Source: Stenotrophomonas sp. MMGLT7 (GTDB lineage Bacteria > Pseudomonadota > Gammaproteobacteria > Xanthomonadales > Xanthomonadaceae). Taken from it: a DNA stretch of 64,000 bases. The position numbers and the translations under genes are program-made. Each line of letters begins with the position of its first letter. Position 1 is the first letter of the stretch. Below, one piece after another: positions 1 through 9,267 of this stretch. The notes below the pieces were generated by a model that saw only the letters and a list, made by a program, of their open reading frames with translations, searched no databases and was not told where the DNA came from. The stretch covers positions 396,301 to 460,300 of the forward strand of contig NZ_JAJOZS010000002.1 in the NCBI RefSeq assembly GCF_021168555.1. The letters run 5' to 3'.

Positions 1-2078
1 AGCAGCGCATCATTGGAGCCGGATTCGAACGCGTTGTACGACTGGGTGCCCGGGCCGGTGGACACGGCGCCGCCGGAGGTGATCTGGCGGAAGTCGGCCG
101 GTATGCCCTGCGCCGCGCACAGCTGCGCCACGGACGGGTTGCGCGCCGCCGCGCCGAAGCTCGAATCACACGGATCGGTGTAGTTGTCGTAGGTCTGCGA
201 GGTGCCGCCGAACAGGTCGGACACGGTCGGCGCACGGAAGCCCGTCGCATAGGTGCCGCGCACCAGCAGGTCCTCGATCGGACGCCACTTCAGGCCGAAC
301 TTGCTGTTGGTGGTGTCGCCGAAGGTGTCGTAGTCCGAATAGCGACCGGCGACGTCCAGCGACAGTTCCTTGGCGAACGGCAGGTCGGCCAGGACCGGCA
401 CGTTGAACTCGAGGTAGAACTCGTCGAGCGAGTAGCCGCCCTTGGTCGGGGCACCGGCCAGGTCCGTGCTCAGGCCGGACTGCAGCAGCGCGTCGGGCTC
501 GTAGCTCGCGTCCTCGCTGCGGTGCTCATAGCCGGCGGCCATGCCCAGTGCACCGGCCGGCAGCTCCGCCAGGGTGCCGCTGAGATTGGCGCTGTAGACC
601 TTGGTGGTGGTCTTGGAGGTGTCGTGGCTGGGCAGGAACAGGTAGGACTGCAGGGCCGGGTCGGCGAGCGAGCCGGCGCCCGTCGCACCGTAGGGCAGCA
701 GCGGGTTCCACGGCGTGCAGCCGGCGATGACGTTGTCCGCCGTGCCGCAGCGGGCCACGCCCGACGCATCGACGAACGACGAGCCGGTCGCGTTCTCGAC
801 GTTCGGGATGAACAGGTTGCCGGTTCCGGTCTTGGTGCCCTTGTTCTGGTTGTAGATGTAGCCGACGTCCCAATCCCAGTAGTTGTCGCCGAACTGGAAG
901 GAGCCTTCGAGTCCGCCGCTGAAGCGGAAGGTCTCGAGCTCGGAGCGGGTCTGGCGCGGCACCTCGGAGGTGCGGCGGATGTAGTTGGCCTCCGTGCCCA
1001 GCGGGTTGTAGATGCTGTCGGCGGCCAGTGGCGTGCCGTAGACCTCGGACTGGTACGGATAGCCGGCGATCTGCTGCAGGGTCTCGCGGTGGGTGTAGAG
1101 CACGTCCGCCTTGGCGCGGACGTTGTCGGTCAGGTCGAAGCTGCCGTTGGCGAACACGGAACGGCGCTCGATCTGCGTCTGCAGGAACATCTGCTGGCTG
1201 GCGTTGGTGTAGTCGCCCAGGCCGGTCTCGTGGTAGTCGGCGATGTTGGAGGGGTCACCGCCGTCGTTCAGGGTGTACCAGTTGTCGTCGCTGTCGACCA
1301 GGATGCCCTTGTTGCTGGCGGCGCTCCAGCCGTTGGCTTCGTCGCCGACGGGGAACGGATGACGGTAGCCGTTCGGGTAGGCGCTGTAGCGGCGATCCTT
1401 GGCATTGACCGGATCTTCCTTGCTGTACTCGGCACCCAGGGTCAGCGAACCGCGATCGGTGGTGGTGCCGTAGACGAAGTTGTACTGTTCCTTCTGGCCA
1501 TCGCCCTGGCCGAACTGGCCGACGTATGCACTGGCTTCCAGGCCATCGAAGTTCTTGCGGGTGATGACGTTGATGACGCCGGCGATGGCGTCCGAACCGT
1601 AGATCGCCGAGGCGCCGTCGGTCAGCACTTCCACACGCTCGATCATCGAGGTCGGGATCGAGGCCAGGTCGGTGTAGCCGCCGGAGCTGACGCCCATGCG
1701 CTTGCCGTCGAGCAGCACCAGCGTGCGCTCGGGACCGAGGTTGCGCAGGTTCACGTACTGGCCGCCCACTTCCTCGCCCGACGACAGCGCATCGGCACGG
1801 CTGATCGCCGGCGAGCCGGTCGCGGCCAGGTTCTGCACGATGTCGGCGACGCTGGTGTAGCCCTGCTTCTCGATGTCGGCGCGCTGCAGCGCGATGACCG
1901 GCTGCGCGGTTTCCAGGCTGGCCTGGCGGATGCGCGAACCGGTGACCTCGATACGATCGAGATTGGTGGTTTCCGGGGTGGTGGACGTCTCCTGCGCCAC
2001 GGCAAAGGCCGGGGTCAACGCGATCGCGATGCCGGCGGGCAACAGGCCCAGCCGCACTGCGGGAATGCGAAGGTTCAT
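1..2078 (-). CDS. TonB-dependent receptor, C-terminus cut by window edge
   Basis: Outer-membrane receptor for TonB-energised uptake of an unknown large or scarce ligand. The start is the ATG at 2078, followed by a signal peptide ending near AFAVAQE. Then come the sequence LDRIEVTGSRIR and a plug domain (about residues 45-170) with the typical LDGKRMGVSSGGY and GSDAIAGVINVITRK stretches. After that a beta-barrel is readable to the window edge, including the conserved TGFRAPTVSDLF segment. About 690 residues are visible and the barrel is incomplete only because the window ends. It lies 47 bases downstream of the AraC-type gene on the same strand and is plausibly controlled by it. The substrate cannot be told from the sequence. 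Confidence 0.93.
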   Translation of the reverse strand, partial: MNLRIPAVRLGLLPAGIAIALTPAFAVAQETSTTPETTNLDRIEVTGSRIRQASLETAQPVIALQRADIEKQGYTSVADIVQNLAATGSPAISRADALSSGEEVGGQYVNLRNLGPERTLVLLDGKRMGVSSGGYTDLASIPTSMIERVEVLTDGASAIYGSDAIAGVINVITRKNFDGLEASAYVGQFGQGDGQKEQYNFVYGTTTDRGSLTLGAEYSKEDPVNAKDRRYSAYPNGYRHPFPVGDEANGWSAASNKGILVDSDDNWYTLNDGGDPSNIADYHETGLGDYTNASQQMFLQTQIERRSVFANGSFDLTDNVRAKADVLYTHRETLQQIAGYPYQSEVYGTPLAADSIYNPLGTEANYIRRTSEVPRQTRSELETFRFSGGLEGSFQFGDNYWDWDVGYIYNQNKGTKTGTGNLFIPNVENATGSSFVDASGVARCGTADNVIAGCTPWNPLLPYGATGAGSLADPALQSYLFLPSHDTSKTTTKVYSANLSGTLAELPAGALGMAAGYEHRSEDASYEPDALLQSGLSTDLAGAPTKGGYSLDEFYLEFNVPVLADLPFAKELSLDVAGRYSDYDTFGDTTNSKFGLKWRPIEDLLVRGTYATGFRAPTVSDLFGGTSQTYDNYTDPCDSSFGAAARNPSVAQLCAAQGIPADFRQITSGGAVSTGPGTQSYNAFESGSNDAL

Positions 2079-2125
2079 CTATCTCTCCAAAGTTCGTTAT
2101 TGACGCGTTAAACGCCCTTCGCAAG

Positions 2126-3028
2126 TTACGGCCGGGTCGACGCCCCTGCTTTGCGTGCCGCGTCCGCTGGCTTTGCCGAATCTGGCGTCAGCCGAGCCGC
2201 GGCCTTGCGGTAAGTGCTTGCCGCAACGCCGAAATGGGCACGGAACGCGCGGGCGAAACTGCAGCAGTTGTCGAAGCCGGAGGCCGCGGCCACCTCGCCG
2301 ATCATCATGTCGGTGTCGCGCAGCAGGTCGGCGGCGCGCTCCAGCCGCAGGCGCGCGGACAGCGCCTGCGGGCTTTCCTCGTACAGCCCCTGGAACGTCT
2401 TGGAAAAGTACCAGCTGGAGAAATTGGTCAGCGCGGCCAGCTCGCCGATGCGGACGATGCGGTCGCTGTTGCCTTCGAGGAACAGGCGCGCGCGCTGCAG
2501 GCGGCCGAACACCTGGCGCTTGCGGTTGCGCGAGCGCCCCGGGCAGCGCTGCACGCGATGGCCGAAATCGCGCTGCAGCGAGGCCAGGTACAGCAGTACC
2601 GGCTGCATTCCCAGCATGGCCTCGTCCAGTGCGCCAGCCTCGCGCCACAGCCGCAGCGCCACCCGCGCCTCGCTGCTCTGCAGCCGTCCGCGGCCGGTAT
2701 AGAGACTGGTATCGGTGAGCCTGCCGAGCAGCTTCATCGCCTCGGCATCCAGGTTGAGACCGATGCAGAACGCATTGCGATCGGCCTGCACCAACGGGCG
2801 CGACTCCCTGTCGAACGCTATCCACTCCCCGCCACGCAGGCGGAAGCGTCCCTCCCGGGACTCGATCCACCCGGTGCCGCGCAACTGGATCCAGACGGTG
2901 AACATGCCGGTCGCGCATTGCAGGCTGCCCAGCCGCGCCACCCCCATGCACGCCGGCTGCGACGTCTCCGCCGCTTCGGCCTCCACGGCCACCCTCTGAC
3001 CACGATCGGCCCACACCACATTGCTCAT
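2126..3028 (-). CDS. AraC-family transcriptional regulator
   Basis: Cytoplasmic DNA-binding regulator of 300 residues. The C-terminal third is a double helix-turn-helix of the AraC/XylS type: the stretch from about residue 195 contains ALTNFSSWYFSKTFQ (first HTH) and GEVAAASGFDNCCSFARAFR followed by FGVAASTYRKA (second HTH). The N-terminal part, with SLQCATGMFTVWIQLRGTG, looks like a cupin-type sensing domain. The ATG at 3028 was chosen because it gives a normal family length. It sits between the winged-helix/TolB regulator upstream (122-base gap) and the TonB receptor downstream (47-base gap), all on one strand, so it probably controls the receptor. The inducer is unknown. Confidence 0.9.
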   Translation of the reverse strand: MSNVVWADRGQRVAVEAEAAETSQPACMGVARLGSLQCATGMFTVWIQLRGTGWIESREGRFRLRGGEWIAFDRESRPLVQADRNAFCIGLNLDAEAMKLLGRLTDTSLYTGRGRLQSSEARVALRLWREAGALDEAMLGMQPVLLYLASLQRDFGHRVQRCPGRSRNRKRQVFGRLQRARLFLEGNSDRIVRIGELAALTNFSSWYFSKTFQGLYEESPQALSARLRLERAADLLRDTDMMIGEVAAASGFDNCCSFARAFRAHFGVAASTYRKAAARLTPDSAKPADAARKAGASTRP

Positions 3029-3150
3029 CACGCTCACCCGCCTGCCTGGATCTGGCCGAACGTTTTGCCGGATGTGGTGGCTCGGGTCAGGAATTTCCCC
3101 GGACATTGCGACGAAATCCGGACGATCCCGCCACGAAAAACATGTGAAGC

Positions 3151-5457
3151 CTATTTTTCCTTTCCAGACAACCAGTTGATGATGCCCACCCACGCCCCCT
3201 GGGGTTCTTCCGGCAGGGGCATGACGCCGATGTTGGTGCCGTCCTGGACCGCCATCGCCAGGTAGATGTCGCCGCTGGCCGGGTCGCTGCTGAATCCGTT
3301 CTCGGCCGCCTTGCGGTGGGCATCCAGGCATGCCGGCTGCGCCCGCCCGGCGCCGGCACGGCTGAGCCGGGCACCGCATCCGGGAACCGAGTCGAGGTAG
3401 TCGATCGCACCGGAGGCCCCGACCGCCCAGTTGCGGAATCGCCACAGCGACGGCACCGCCCCCTCCAGTTCGCGGACACTGCCGGCAGACAGCCGCGCAT
3501 CGGCCTGCCACAGCCCCGGCCGGTCGGCGCGGGTGAACAGTACCCGCTTTCCCTGGCGGTCGTAGCGGACCTGGGTGACATCGTCGATGGCGGCCAACCG
3601 GCGCCACGACGTGGCCGCACTGTCGAACAGCGCCAGCTCCGCCCGCCCCCCGCCGGAACTGCCGACCACGAGCACCTCGTCCGCACCAGCGCCGTGGACC
3701 GCCTGCAGCGGCTGCTCCATCGGAACCGGCAACCGCTGCACGGTTCCCGCGCCCGGGACGATCCGGTAGATGCCGCGCTCCTCGCCGGCGACCTGGCCCA
3801 GCGCCAGCAACGAACTGCTGTCGGACGACCAGTCCGGCGGCTGCCCGGTATCGGGCCTGAAATTCTCGATCAGCCGCGGCGGATCCCCGGACGCCGGCAC
3901 TCCCCACCACAGGGCATAGCTGCCGGAACGGTCGGAGGCGAACAGCAGTTGCCTGCCGTCCGGCGCCAGCACCGGCTGCAGGTCGCGCCCCAGCGACGGG
4001 AACAGGCGCTGTGCGCCGGCAGGCTCGCCATCCTCCCCCAGGCGCACGCGGAACAGTCCGAACTGGGCCTGGCGCCTGACGAAGGCCAGTGTCCCCGTCG
4101 CCTGCGCCACCGCCGGACTCTGCGCATCGTCCAGGCCGAAATCGCGCAACCGCTGCTGCTGCACGTCCAGCCGGTAAAGCCGCGACTGGCTGCCCACGCT
4201 GCGACCGATCACCGCCTGCTCGCCACCGGGCAACCAGTTCCAGCCATTGATCTGCGCACTCTCGTGGCTGAGCCGCTCGGCCGCCCCGCCCTCGGCGGGG
4301 ATCCGCCACAGGTCGCCGAACTGGGGGTTGCGGACGAAACCGATCCACTTCCCGTCCGGCGAGTACCGGGGCGCGTAGTCGAAATCGCCGGCGGCCACCG
4401 GGTAGTCGAGCGCACGCCAGCGCCCGCTGTCCAGGTCGAGGATGCGCAGGCCGGAGGCGGCGTTCATCCCCGCCATCGTGCCGAAGATCAGCCCGCGCCC
4501 GTCCGGCGTCCAATCGAAGCCGAGCATCCACGTGCCCGTGCAGGAGGCCACCGAACGTTCCTCGCCCAGCCCTTCGGCCGGCACCACGATGACCTCGCAA
4601 CGTCCCTGGTCGCCGGAGCGCACGAAGGCGATGCGCCTGCCGTCCGGCGACCAAGCCGGAGCATGGTCGCGCCATCCCGGCGGCGGCTGGCTGAGAACCC
4701 GGGGACGCGCATTGTCGCTGGCCTGCAGCTTGACCAGCGAACCGGCGCCGTCGGGCAGCTCCGAGGCATAGGCCACCATGCGCCCGTCCGGCGAGATGGT
4801 GGGCGAGGTCTCGAAGCCCAGTTCCGAAACGATGAGCCGATACGGTCGCTCCGGCCCTTCCGGCGACCCGGGCGTGGCGTGCACGAAGCGCCACAGGTAC
4901 ACGCCCAGCAACAGGGCCCCGAACAGGGCCAGCGACGCCGCCGCCGCGACCAGGAAGCTCCGGTACAGGCGGCCGGCGGGACGGGCGTTGGATTTCACCG
5001 GTGCCGCCGTAGCGGCTTCCACGGCTGCGGGCTCCGCCGCGACGCCCGCGTCCCCGGCATCGCCCTCGCCGTCGCCCTGGTCCGCGAGCCAGTGGACCGG
5101 CGCCAGCAGGCGATACCCGGTCTTGGCGATCGTCTCGATGTACAGCTGCCTCGCCGGATCGCCGCCGTCGCCGGAGAACGCCTTGCGCAGCTGGGCGATG
5201 GCCTGGGTCAGTACGTCGTTGGTCGGCATCGTGTCCGGCCACACCTCGGCGAACAGTTCCTCGCGCGACACCACCCGGCCAGCCCGGGCCACCAGCGCCA
5301 GGATCACCCCCACCGCCTTGGGCGTGATCCTGATCGGCCGCCGTCTTTCGGGGTCATGCACCTCGCGCAGCGAAACCACGAGGGTGCAGCATCCGATCCG
5401 CACGCGATCACCGGGCAACGACTTTTCTCCAGCAGGCGGCATACCGGCGACAGACAT
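3151..5457 (-). CDS. membrane-anchored winged-helix regulator with TolB-like propeller
   Basis: A 768-residue one-component regulator of the CadC-like layout. Residues about 15-115 form an OmpR/PhoB-type winged helix (ITPKAVGVILALVARAGRVVSREELFAEVWP, then LIETIAKTGYRLL-type end). One transmembrane segment lies near residues 170-195 (FLVAAAASLALFGALLLGVYL). The rest carries repeated PD40/WD40-like blades of the form SPDGRxIAFVR, typical of TolB propellers. DNA binding would be cytoplasmic and the propeller periplasmic. It heads a minus-strand run with the AraC gene and the TonB receptor, suggesting that an envelope signal feeds into receptor expression. No ligand can be read from the sequence. 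Confidence 0.85.
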   Translation of the reverse strand: MSVAGMPPAGEKSLPGDRVRIGCCTLVVSLREVHDPERRRPIRITPKAVGVILALVARAGRVVSREELFAEVWPDTMPTNDVLTQAIAQLRKAFSGDGGDPARQLYIETIAKTGYRLLAPVHWLADQGDGEGDAGDAGVAAEPAAVEAATAAPVKSNARPAGRLYRSFLVAAAASLALFGALLLGVYLWRFVHATPGSPEGPERPYRLIVSELGFETSPTISPDGRMVAYASELPDGAGSLVKLQASDNARPRVLSQPPPGWRDHAPAWSPDGRRIAFVRSGDQGRCEVIVVPAEGLGEERSVASCTGTWMLGFDWTPDGRGLIFGTMAGMNAASGLRILDLDSGRWRALDYPVAAGDFDYAPRYSPDGKWIGFVRNPQFGDLWRIPAEGGAAERLSHESAQINGWNWLPGGEQAVIGRSVGSQSRLYRLDVQQQRLRDFGLDDAQSPAVAQATGTLAFVRRQAQFGLFRVRLGEDGEPAGAQRLFPSLGRDLQPVLAPDGRQLLFASDRSGSYALWWGVPASGDPPRLIENFRPDTGQPPDWSSDSSSLLALGQVAGEERGIYRIVPGAGTVQRLPVPMEQPLQAVHGAGADEVLVVGSSGGGRAELALFDSAATSWRRLAAIDDVTQVRYDRQGKRVLFTRADRPGLWQADARLSAGSVRELEGAVPSLWRFRNWAVGASGAIDYLDSVPGCGARLSRAGAGRAQPACLDAHRKAAENGFSSDPASGDIYLAMAVQDGTNIGVMPLPEEPQGAWVGIINWLSGKEK

Positions 5458-6134
5458 TCCAATTCAGACATCCGGCACGCCGGAACGAGGGCATCGGCAA
5501 AACGCCAAAGTCCGCAAAGCTTCGCGACGCGATGCGACAGGCGCGGCGAATGGCGAAATTTTAGCCTATGCATTGTTCCCGCATAACTGCGGTGCGACAT
5601 CAGGCCCTCTCTCTCGCCGACGATTTCCGATAAACAGCACCAAGATTGCGCGCCAGCTGGCGCGCTTCTTTTTTGCTGCGGACCGCTCGCCACGAGCGGG
5701 CCCTTGCCAGTCCTGCGTTTGCCGGTGTCAGTGCCACGCATCGACTTGGCAGGCGGTTCCTAGTCACCCATTCCTTAAGCAAGACTGAAGGCGCAGGCTG
5801 AAGTGTCGCCCAGGGACAGGCTTCGACAAAAAATTCAGTCCGGTCAATCTCCGGCAAACTCGTGACGCAAACGAGGCGATCGCTCTTCTAGGCACTAGAG
5901 GCGTTGGTGGTTCATACCAATCAACGGGTTCCACGAATCAGATCCCCAATCAGCGCTTATCGCAGCACGTCATCCGCGACATCGACGCCGTCACAAACAC
6001 GTAACATTTGTCACAGCCAAGCAATCGGCGAAAAACCGGCAAAAAAAGCGCTCGTTAGATTCCTGTCAAGTCTTCGTTCAAGGGGCATTAACCCCGTGAA
6101 CGACGGCGCCCATCAATCCAGGGATCTGCGCACC
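5458..6134. other. intergenic region between divergent regulator and receptor genes
   Basis: This 677-base stretch separates the winged-helix regulator (minus) from the second TonB receptor (plus). It has lower GC than its surroundings, with A/T-rich patches near 5560-5640 and 6000-6060. I see no convincing protein gene. It contains a perfect plus-strand intrinsic terminator at 5648-5675 that follows no annotated plus-strand gene, so a short transcript may be made from its left half. Confidence 0.6.
5648..5675 (+). terminator. orphan intrinsic terminator
   Basis: The perfect 18-base palindrome GCGCGCCAGCTGGCGCGC (5648-5665) is followed by TTCTTTTTTG, a classic rho-independent terminator on the plus strand. 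The nearest plus-strand gene begins downstream at 6135, so the terminator ends either a small RNA or a leader transcript starting somewhere in 5460-5640. Confidence 0.75.
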
Positions 6135-8753
6135 ATGAAAAAGCCACGCCATATCGTCAGTCACAAGCACGGCCTGTTGACTGCTGCATTGGGCATCGCG
6201 ATGTTCCAAGCCATTTCTGCACAGGCTCAAGAGACCCAAGTCAAGCAGGACGCACCCACCACGCTCGACAAGATCGAGGTCACCGGCTCGCGCATCAAGC
6301 GCGCCGAGGTCGAAGGAGCGCTCCCAGTCAGCGTCCTCGACCGCCAGGCCATCGAGATCAGCGGCAAGAACACCGTCGCCGACCTGCTGCAGAGCTCCAG
6401 TTTCAACTCCTTCGGTTCGTTCACCCCCACTTCGGGAAGTTCCGCCCAGTCGTTCGCCGGCCTGAGCCTACGCGGCCTCGGTGAAGGCCGTACCCTGATC
6501 CTGATCGACGGGCGCCGCTCGGCGGTCTCGCCACTGACCGGTGAAGGCCAGGACCTGAGCTCGATCCCGACCGCGGCAGTCGAACGCATCGAGATCCTCA
6601 CCGACGGCGCCTCGGCGATCTACGGCGCCGACGCCATCGGCGGCGTGGTCAACATCATCACCCGCAAGGATTTCGAAGGTTTCCAGGTCAGCAGCGGCGT
6701 GACCGACAACCATTACGGCGGCGACGCGTCCGAAGGCTCGATCCTGTTCGGTACCAGCAGTGATCGCGGCCGCATCCTCGGCGGCATTTCCTACACCAAC
6801 CAGAAGATCAGCTACGTCTCGGACTACCCATGGTCCGACACGGTGGCCGGCTCGTCCTACGCCAACAACTACCTGGGTGTACTGACCGCGGCCGACGGAA
6901 GCACGATTCCCGGCGCCAACCTCTACACCAACGGCAGCAGCGTGGTCCCGGGCGGCTGCTCGGGAACCAACTTCTACGAGAGCACCAGCAGCAGCGGCAA
7001 TACCAGCTGCCTCTACAACTACGTCGGCGACATGGCCGATACCGCCAGCATCAAGAACAAGAACCTGTTCCTGCGCTCGGAGTACGACCTGAGCGATCGC
7101 TGGACGCTGCAAACCGATATCTATGTCAACAAGAAGCAGAGCACCAGCCAGTACGCGCCGGTACCCGAGAGCATCTATGTCTCGGCCGACAGTCCCAACA
7201 ACACCACCGGCCAGGACGCCTACATCAAGCACCGCTTTGCCGCGCTCGGCAACCGCCTGACCTACACCGACGAGAACGCCTACGACGTCAACCTCAGCCT
7301 GCATGGCCAGTTGACCGACAGCACCAGCGTCGAGTTCGGCGCGCGCACCACCGAGTCTCGCGCCACCATAATCGGCTACAACTACGTCAACATTCCCGTG
7401 GCCGAGCAGTACTTCGAGTCCGGCGCCTATAACGCGTTCGATCCCTACTCGAACTCGGAGGAAGTGCTCGACGCGATGCGCACCACGACTAGCCGCGATG
7501 CCTACTACAAGCAGAAGGAAGTCAACGCGCTGCTCAACACCGACCTGTTCTCCCTGCCCGGCGGCATTTCGTCCCTGGCCCTGGGTGCCGAGTACAGCAA
7601 GCACGACTACCAGGACATCTACGACCAGCAGTCGGCCGCGGGCAATGTCGGCGGCTCGTCCGGCAACTCGGCGTGGGGCAGCCGCAACCTCACCTCGGCC
7701 TACGCCGAGTGGAGCCTGCCGTTCCTCTCCAACCTGTCCGCCGACCTGGCCCTGCGCTACGACCACTACTCCGACTTCGGCGACGCCACTTCGCCCAAGA
7801 TCTCGTTGCGCTACCAGCCGATCGACACACTGACCCTGCGCGCATCCTACGGCGAAGGCTTCCGTGCCCCGACGCTGCCGGCGCTTTACCAGCAGTCCGC
7901 GTTCTCGGCCGACACCGTCACCGATGCAGCCACCGCGGAGGCCTACGGCCTGGATGCATCGAGCTCGGTCCAGATCAACGCCTACCACATCGCAAACCCC
8001 GACCTGAAGGCGGAAGAGTCCAAGCAGTTCAGCGTGGGCCTGGCCTGGGATCCGGTGTCCTGGGCCAACCTGACCCTGGACTACTGGAAGATCCGGATCA
8101 ACAACCAGATCAAGTGGTACGACGCACAGACCATCCTCGACCGCACCGCCCTGGGCCAGTACCTGCCCGAGCAGTTCTACGTGGTACGCAATACCGACGG
8201 TTCGATCCAGTCCGTGTACGCCGGCTACGGCAACGAAGGCCAGGTTGAGACCGACGGTATCGACCTCAACCTGCGCACCCGCTTCGACCTCGGTGAATGG
8301 GGCCGCCTGAGTTCGAACCTGCAGGGTACCTGGACCCACAGCTATACCATCGCCGGACTGGACGGCAAGGACGAGTACATCGGTACCGATGGCTACCCTG
8401 AGTGGCGCGCGAACCTCAACACGCACTGGGATCTGGGCGACTGGAGCTTCTCCTGGACGATCAACGCGATCGGCTACGAGCCCGGCTACTACGTCACCTA
8501 CTACGACGGCACCTACAGCTGCTCGCAACTGAAGGAATGGGGCTACACCAAGCGTTGCGGCGGCGCCTACATCACTCATGACGTGCAGGTCAGCTACAAC
8601 GCGCCGTGGAACGGCACCATTTCCGTGGGTGCGCGAAACCTCACCGACAAGGCGCCGGTGTACGACGCGGCTTATTCGCCGACAAACTTCAATAACTACC
8701 TCTACAACGGCTACGGTCGTCAGCTATACCTGCGCTATACGCAGAACTTCTGA
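6135..8753 (+). CDS. TonB-dependent receptor
   Basis: Outer-membrane TonB-dependent receptor of 872 residues, complete. The ATG at 6135 starts a signal peptide (MKKPRHIVSHKHGLLTAALG and on to AQAQE). LDKIEVTGSRIKR follows, then a plug domain (about residues 45-165) with LIDGRRSAVSPLTGEGQDLSSI and a GADAIGGVVNIITRK motif, and a long barrel with the conserved YGEGFRAPTLPALYQ segment. The protein ends in LRYTQNF, the terminal-Phe signature of barrel proteins. It resembles the receptor at the left edge of the window in its N-terminal region. The start was taken as the first ATG with a signal peptide. A strong terminator follows. The substrate is not predictable. Confidence 0.95.
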   Translation: MKKPRHIVSHKHGLLTAALGIAMFQAISAQAQETQVKQDAPTTLDKIEVTGSRIKRAEVEGALPVSVLDRQAIEISGKNTVADLLQSSSFNSFGSFTPTSGSSAQSFAGLSLRGLGEGRTLILIDGRRSAVSPLTGEGQDLSSIPTAAVERIEILTDGASAIYGADAIGGVVNIITRKDFEGFQVSSGVTDNHYGGDASEGSILFGTSSDRGRILGGISYTNQKISYVSDYPWSDTVAGSSYANNYLGVLTAADGSTIPGANLYTNGSSVVPGGCSGTNFYESTSSSGNTSCLYNYVGDMADTASIKNKNLFLRSEYDLSDRWTLQTDIYVNKKQSTSQYAPVPESIYVSADSPNNTTGQDAYIKHRFAALGNRLTYTDENAYDVNLSLHGQLTDSTSVEFGARTTESRATIIGYNYVNIPVAEQYFESGAYNAFDPYSNSEEVLDAMRTTTSRDAYYKQKEVNALLNTDLFSLPGGISSLALGAEYSKHDYQDIYDQQSAAGNVGGSSGNSAWGSRNLTSAYAEWSLPFLSNLSADLALRYDHYSDFGDATSPKISLRYQPIDTLTLRASYGEGFRAPTLPALYQQSAFSADTVTDAATAEAYGLDASSSVQINAYHIANPDLKAEESKQFSVGLAWDPVSWANLTLDYWKIRINNQIKWYDAQTILDRTALGQYLPEQFYVVRNTDGSIQSVYAGYGNEGQVETDGIDLNLRTRFDLGEWGRLSSNLQGTWTHSYTIAGLDGKDEYIGTDGYPEWRANLNTHWDLGDWSFSWTINAIGYEPGYYVTYYDGTYSCSQLKEWGYTKRCGGAYITHDVQVSYNAPWNGTISVGARNLTDKAPVYDAAYSPTNFNNYLYNGYGRQLYLRYTQNF

Positions 8754-8799
8754 TACGCACCACAAGAGTCCCGGCGCCCAACGCCGGGGCCTCCTTGGA

Positions 8800-8836
8800 G
8801 GGCCGCTTCGGATTCCCGAACGCGGCCCTTTTCTTT
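8800..8836 (+). terminator. intrinsic terminator after the TonB receptor
   Basis: GGGCCGC plus TTCGG (8800-8811) pairs with CCGAA plus GCGGCCC (8816-8828), with one bulged C, followed by TTTTCTTT. It lies 47 bases past the receptor stop codon. Confidence 0.85.
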
Positions 8837-9054
8837 GGCATCGGTCTCTAAAGTGCGATGCCGACGAGTGCCGAACCGGGAACTGCTCAGCCAACCTACC
8901 CTCTCGATGCTCCGCCATGACTGTCCGTGGCCATCGACAAGCGCATGTCGTCGAGCATGGCAATCACGCAACACACCGCAAATGCAGCGACATAGCCCCG
9001 CACAGGTGGCGGGCTACCGTATCGCCACAACAAGAATCCATCTCTCTCTCCCCT

Positions 9055-9085
9055 GCCGCCGGCTGACCCCGGCGGCTATTTTTTT
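9055..9085 (+). terminator. orphan intrinsic terminator upstream of the ilv leader
   Basis: GCCGCCGG (9055-9062) pairs with CCGGCGGC (9069-9076) around a short loop and is followed by TATTTTTTT. It would end a transcript beginning after 8840, or block read-through into the ilv leader. No gene is annotated ahead of it. Confidence 0.75.
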
Positions 9086-9231
9086 GCCAAAGCGACGCAA
9101 TCTCCGCGCAATCGAGCGGACCCGCGCCGCCGCCCCGTCGGCGTGCAGTCCGTTTCCGCCGCAACCATGCTTTGCCGGCAAGGGCTGCGCGCTGGTCACG
9201 GATGAAACCACGCACCGGCGCGGGGCCAGGG

Positions 9232-9260
9232 TTGACAAGGAAAACCCGCCGTGCTTTCCT
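9232..9260 (+). promoter_or_regulatory. candidate promoter of the ilv-leuA operon
   Basis: A perfect TTGACA lies at 9232-9237, with a 17-base spacer to TTTCCT at 9255-9260, a weak -10 box matching consensus at three of six positions. Transcription would start close to 9267, essentially at the leader-peptide ATG (9268). The -35 box is strong evidence; the -10 assignment is inference. Confidence 0.45.
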
Positions 9261-9267
9261 GCCCCGC

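Larger units (their letters stand above)
8837..9267. other. intergenic region upstream of the ilv leader
   Basis: About 430 bases lie between the receptor terminator and the ilv leader peptide. No protein gene is supported. The region contains a second intrinsic terminator (9055-9085) with nothing annotated in front of it, and a perfect -35 hexamer at 9232. A 49-codon frame at 8917-9066 is noted under rejected items. Confidence 0.5.

Noticed and set aside
522-2111. A 529-codon plus-strand frame across the left-edge TonB receptor
   Set aside because: Antisense to a receptor with plug and barrel motifs; no family features.
3316-5586. A 756-codon plus-strand frame across the winged-helix/TolB regulator
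   Set aside because: Antisense to a gene with clear domains; the translation is low-information and Arg/Pro/Gly-rich.
8917-9066. A 49-codon frame with scattered histidines ending inside the terminator at 9055-9085, considered as a His-type leader peptide
   Set aside because: The histidines are not consecutive, no his gene follows, and no ribosome binding site is present. The real leader peptide for the operon is at 9268-9393.
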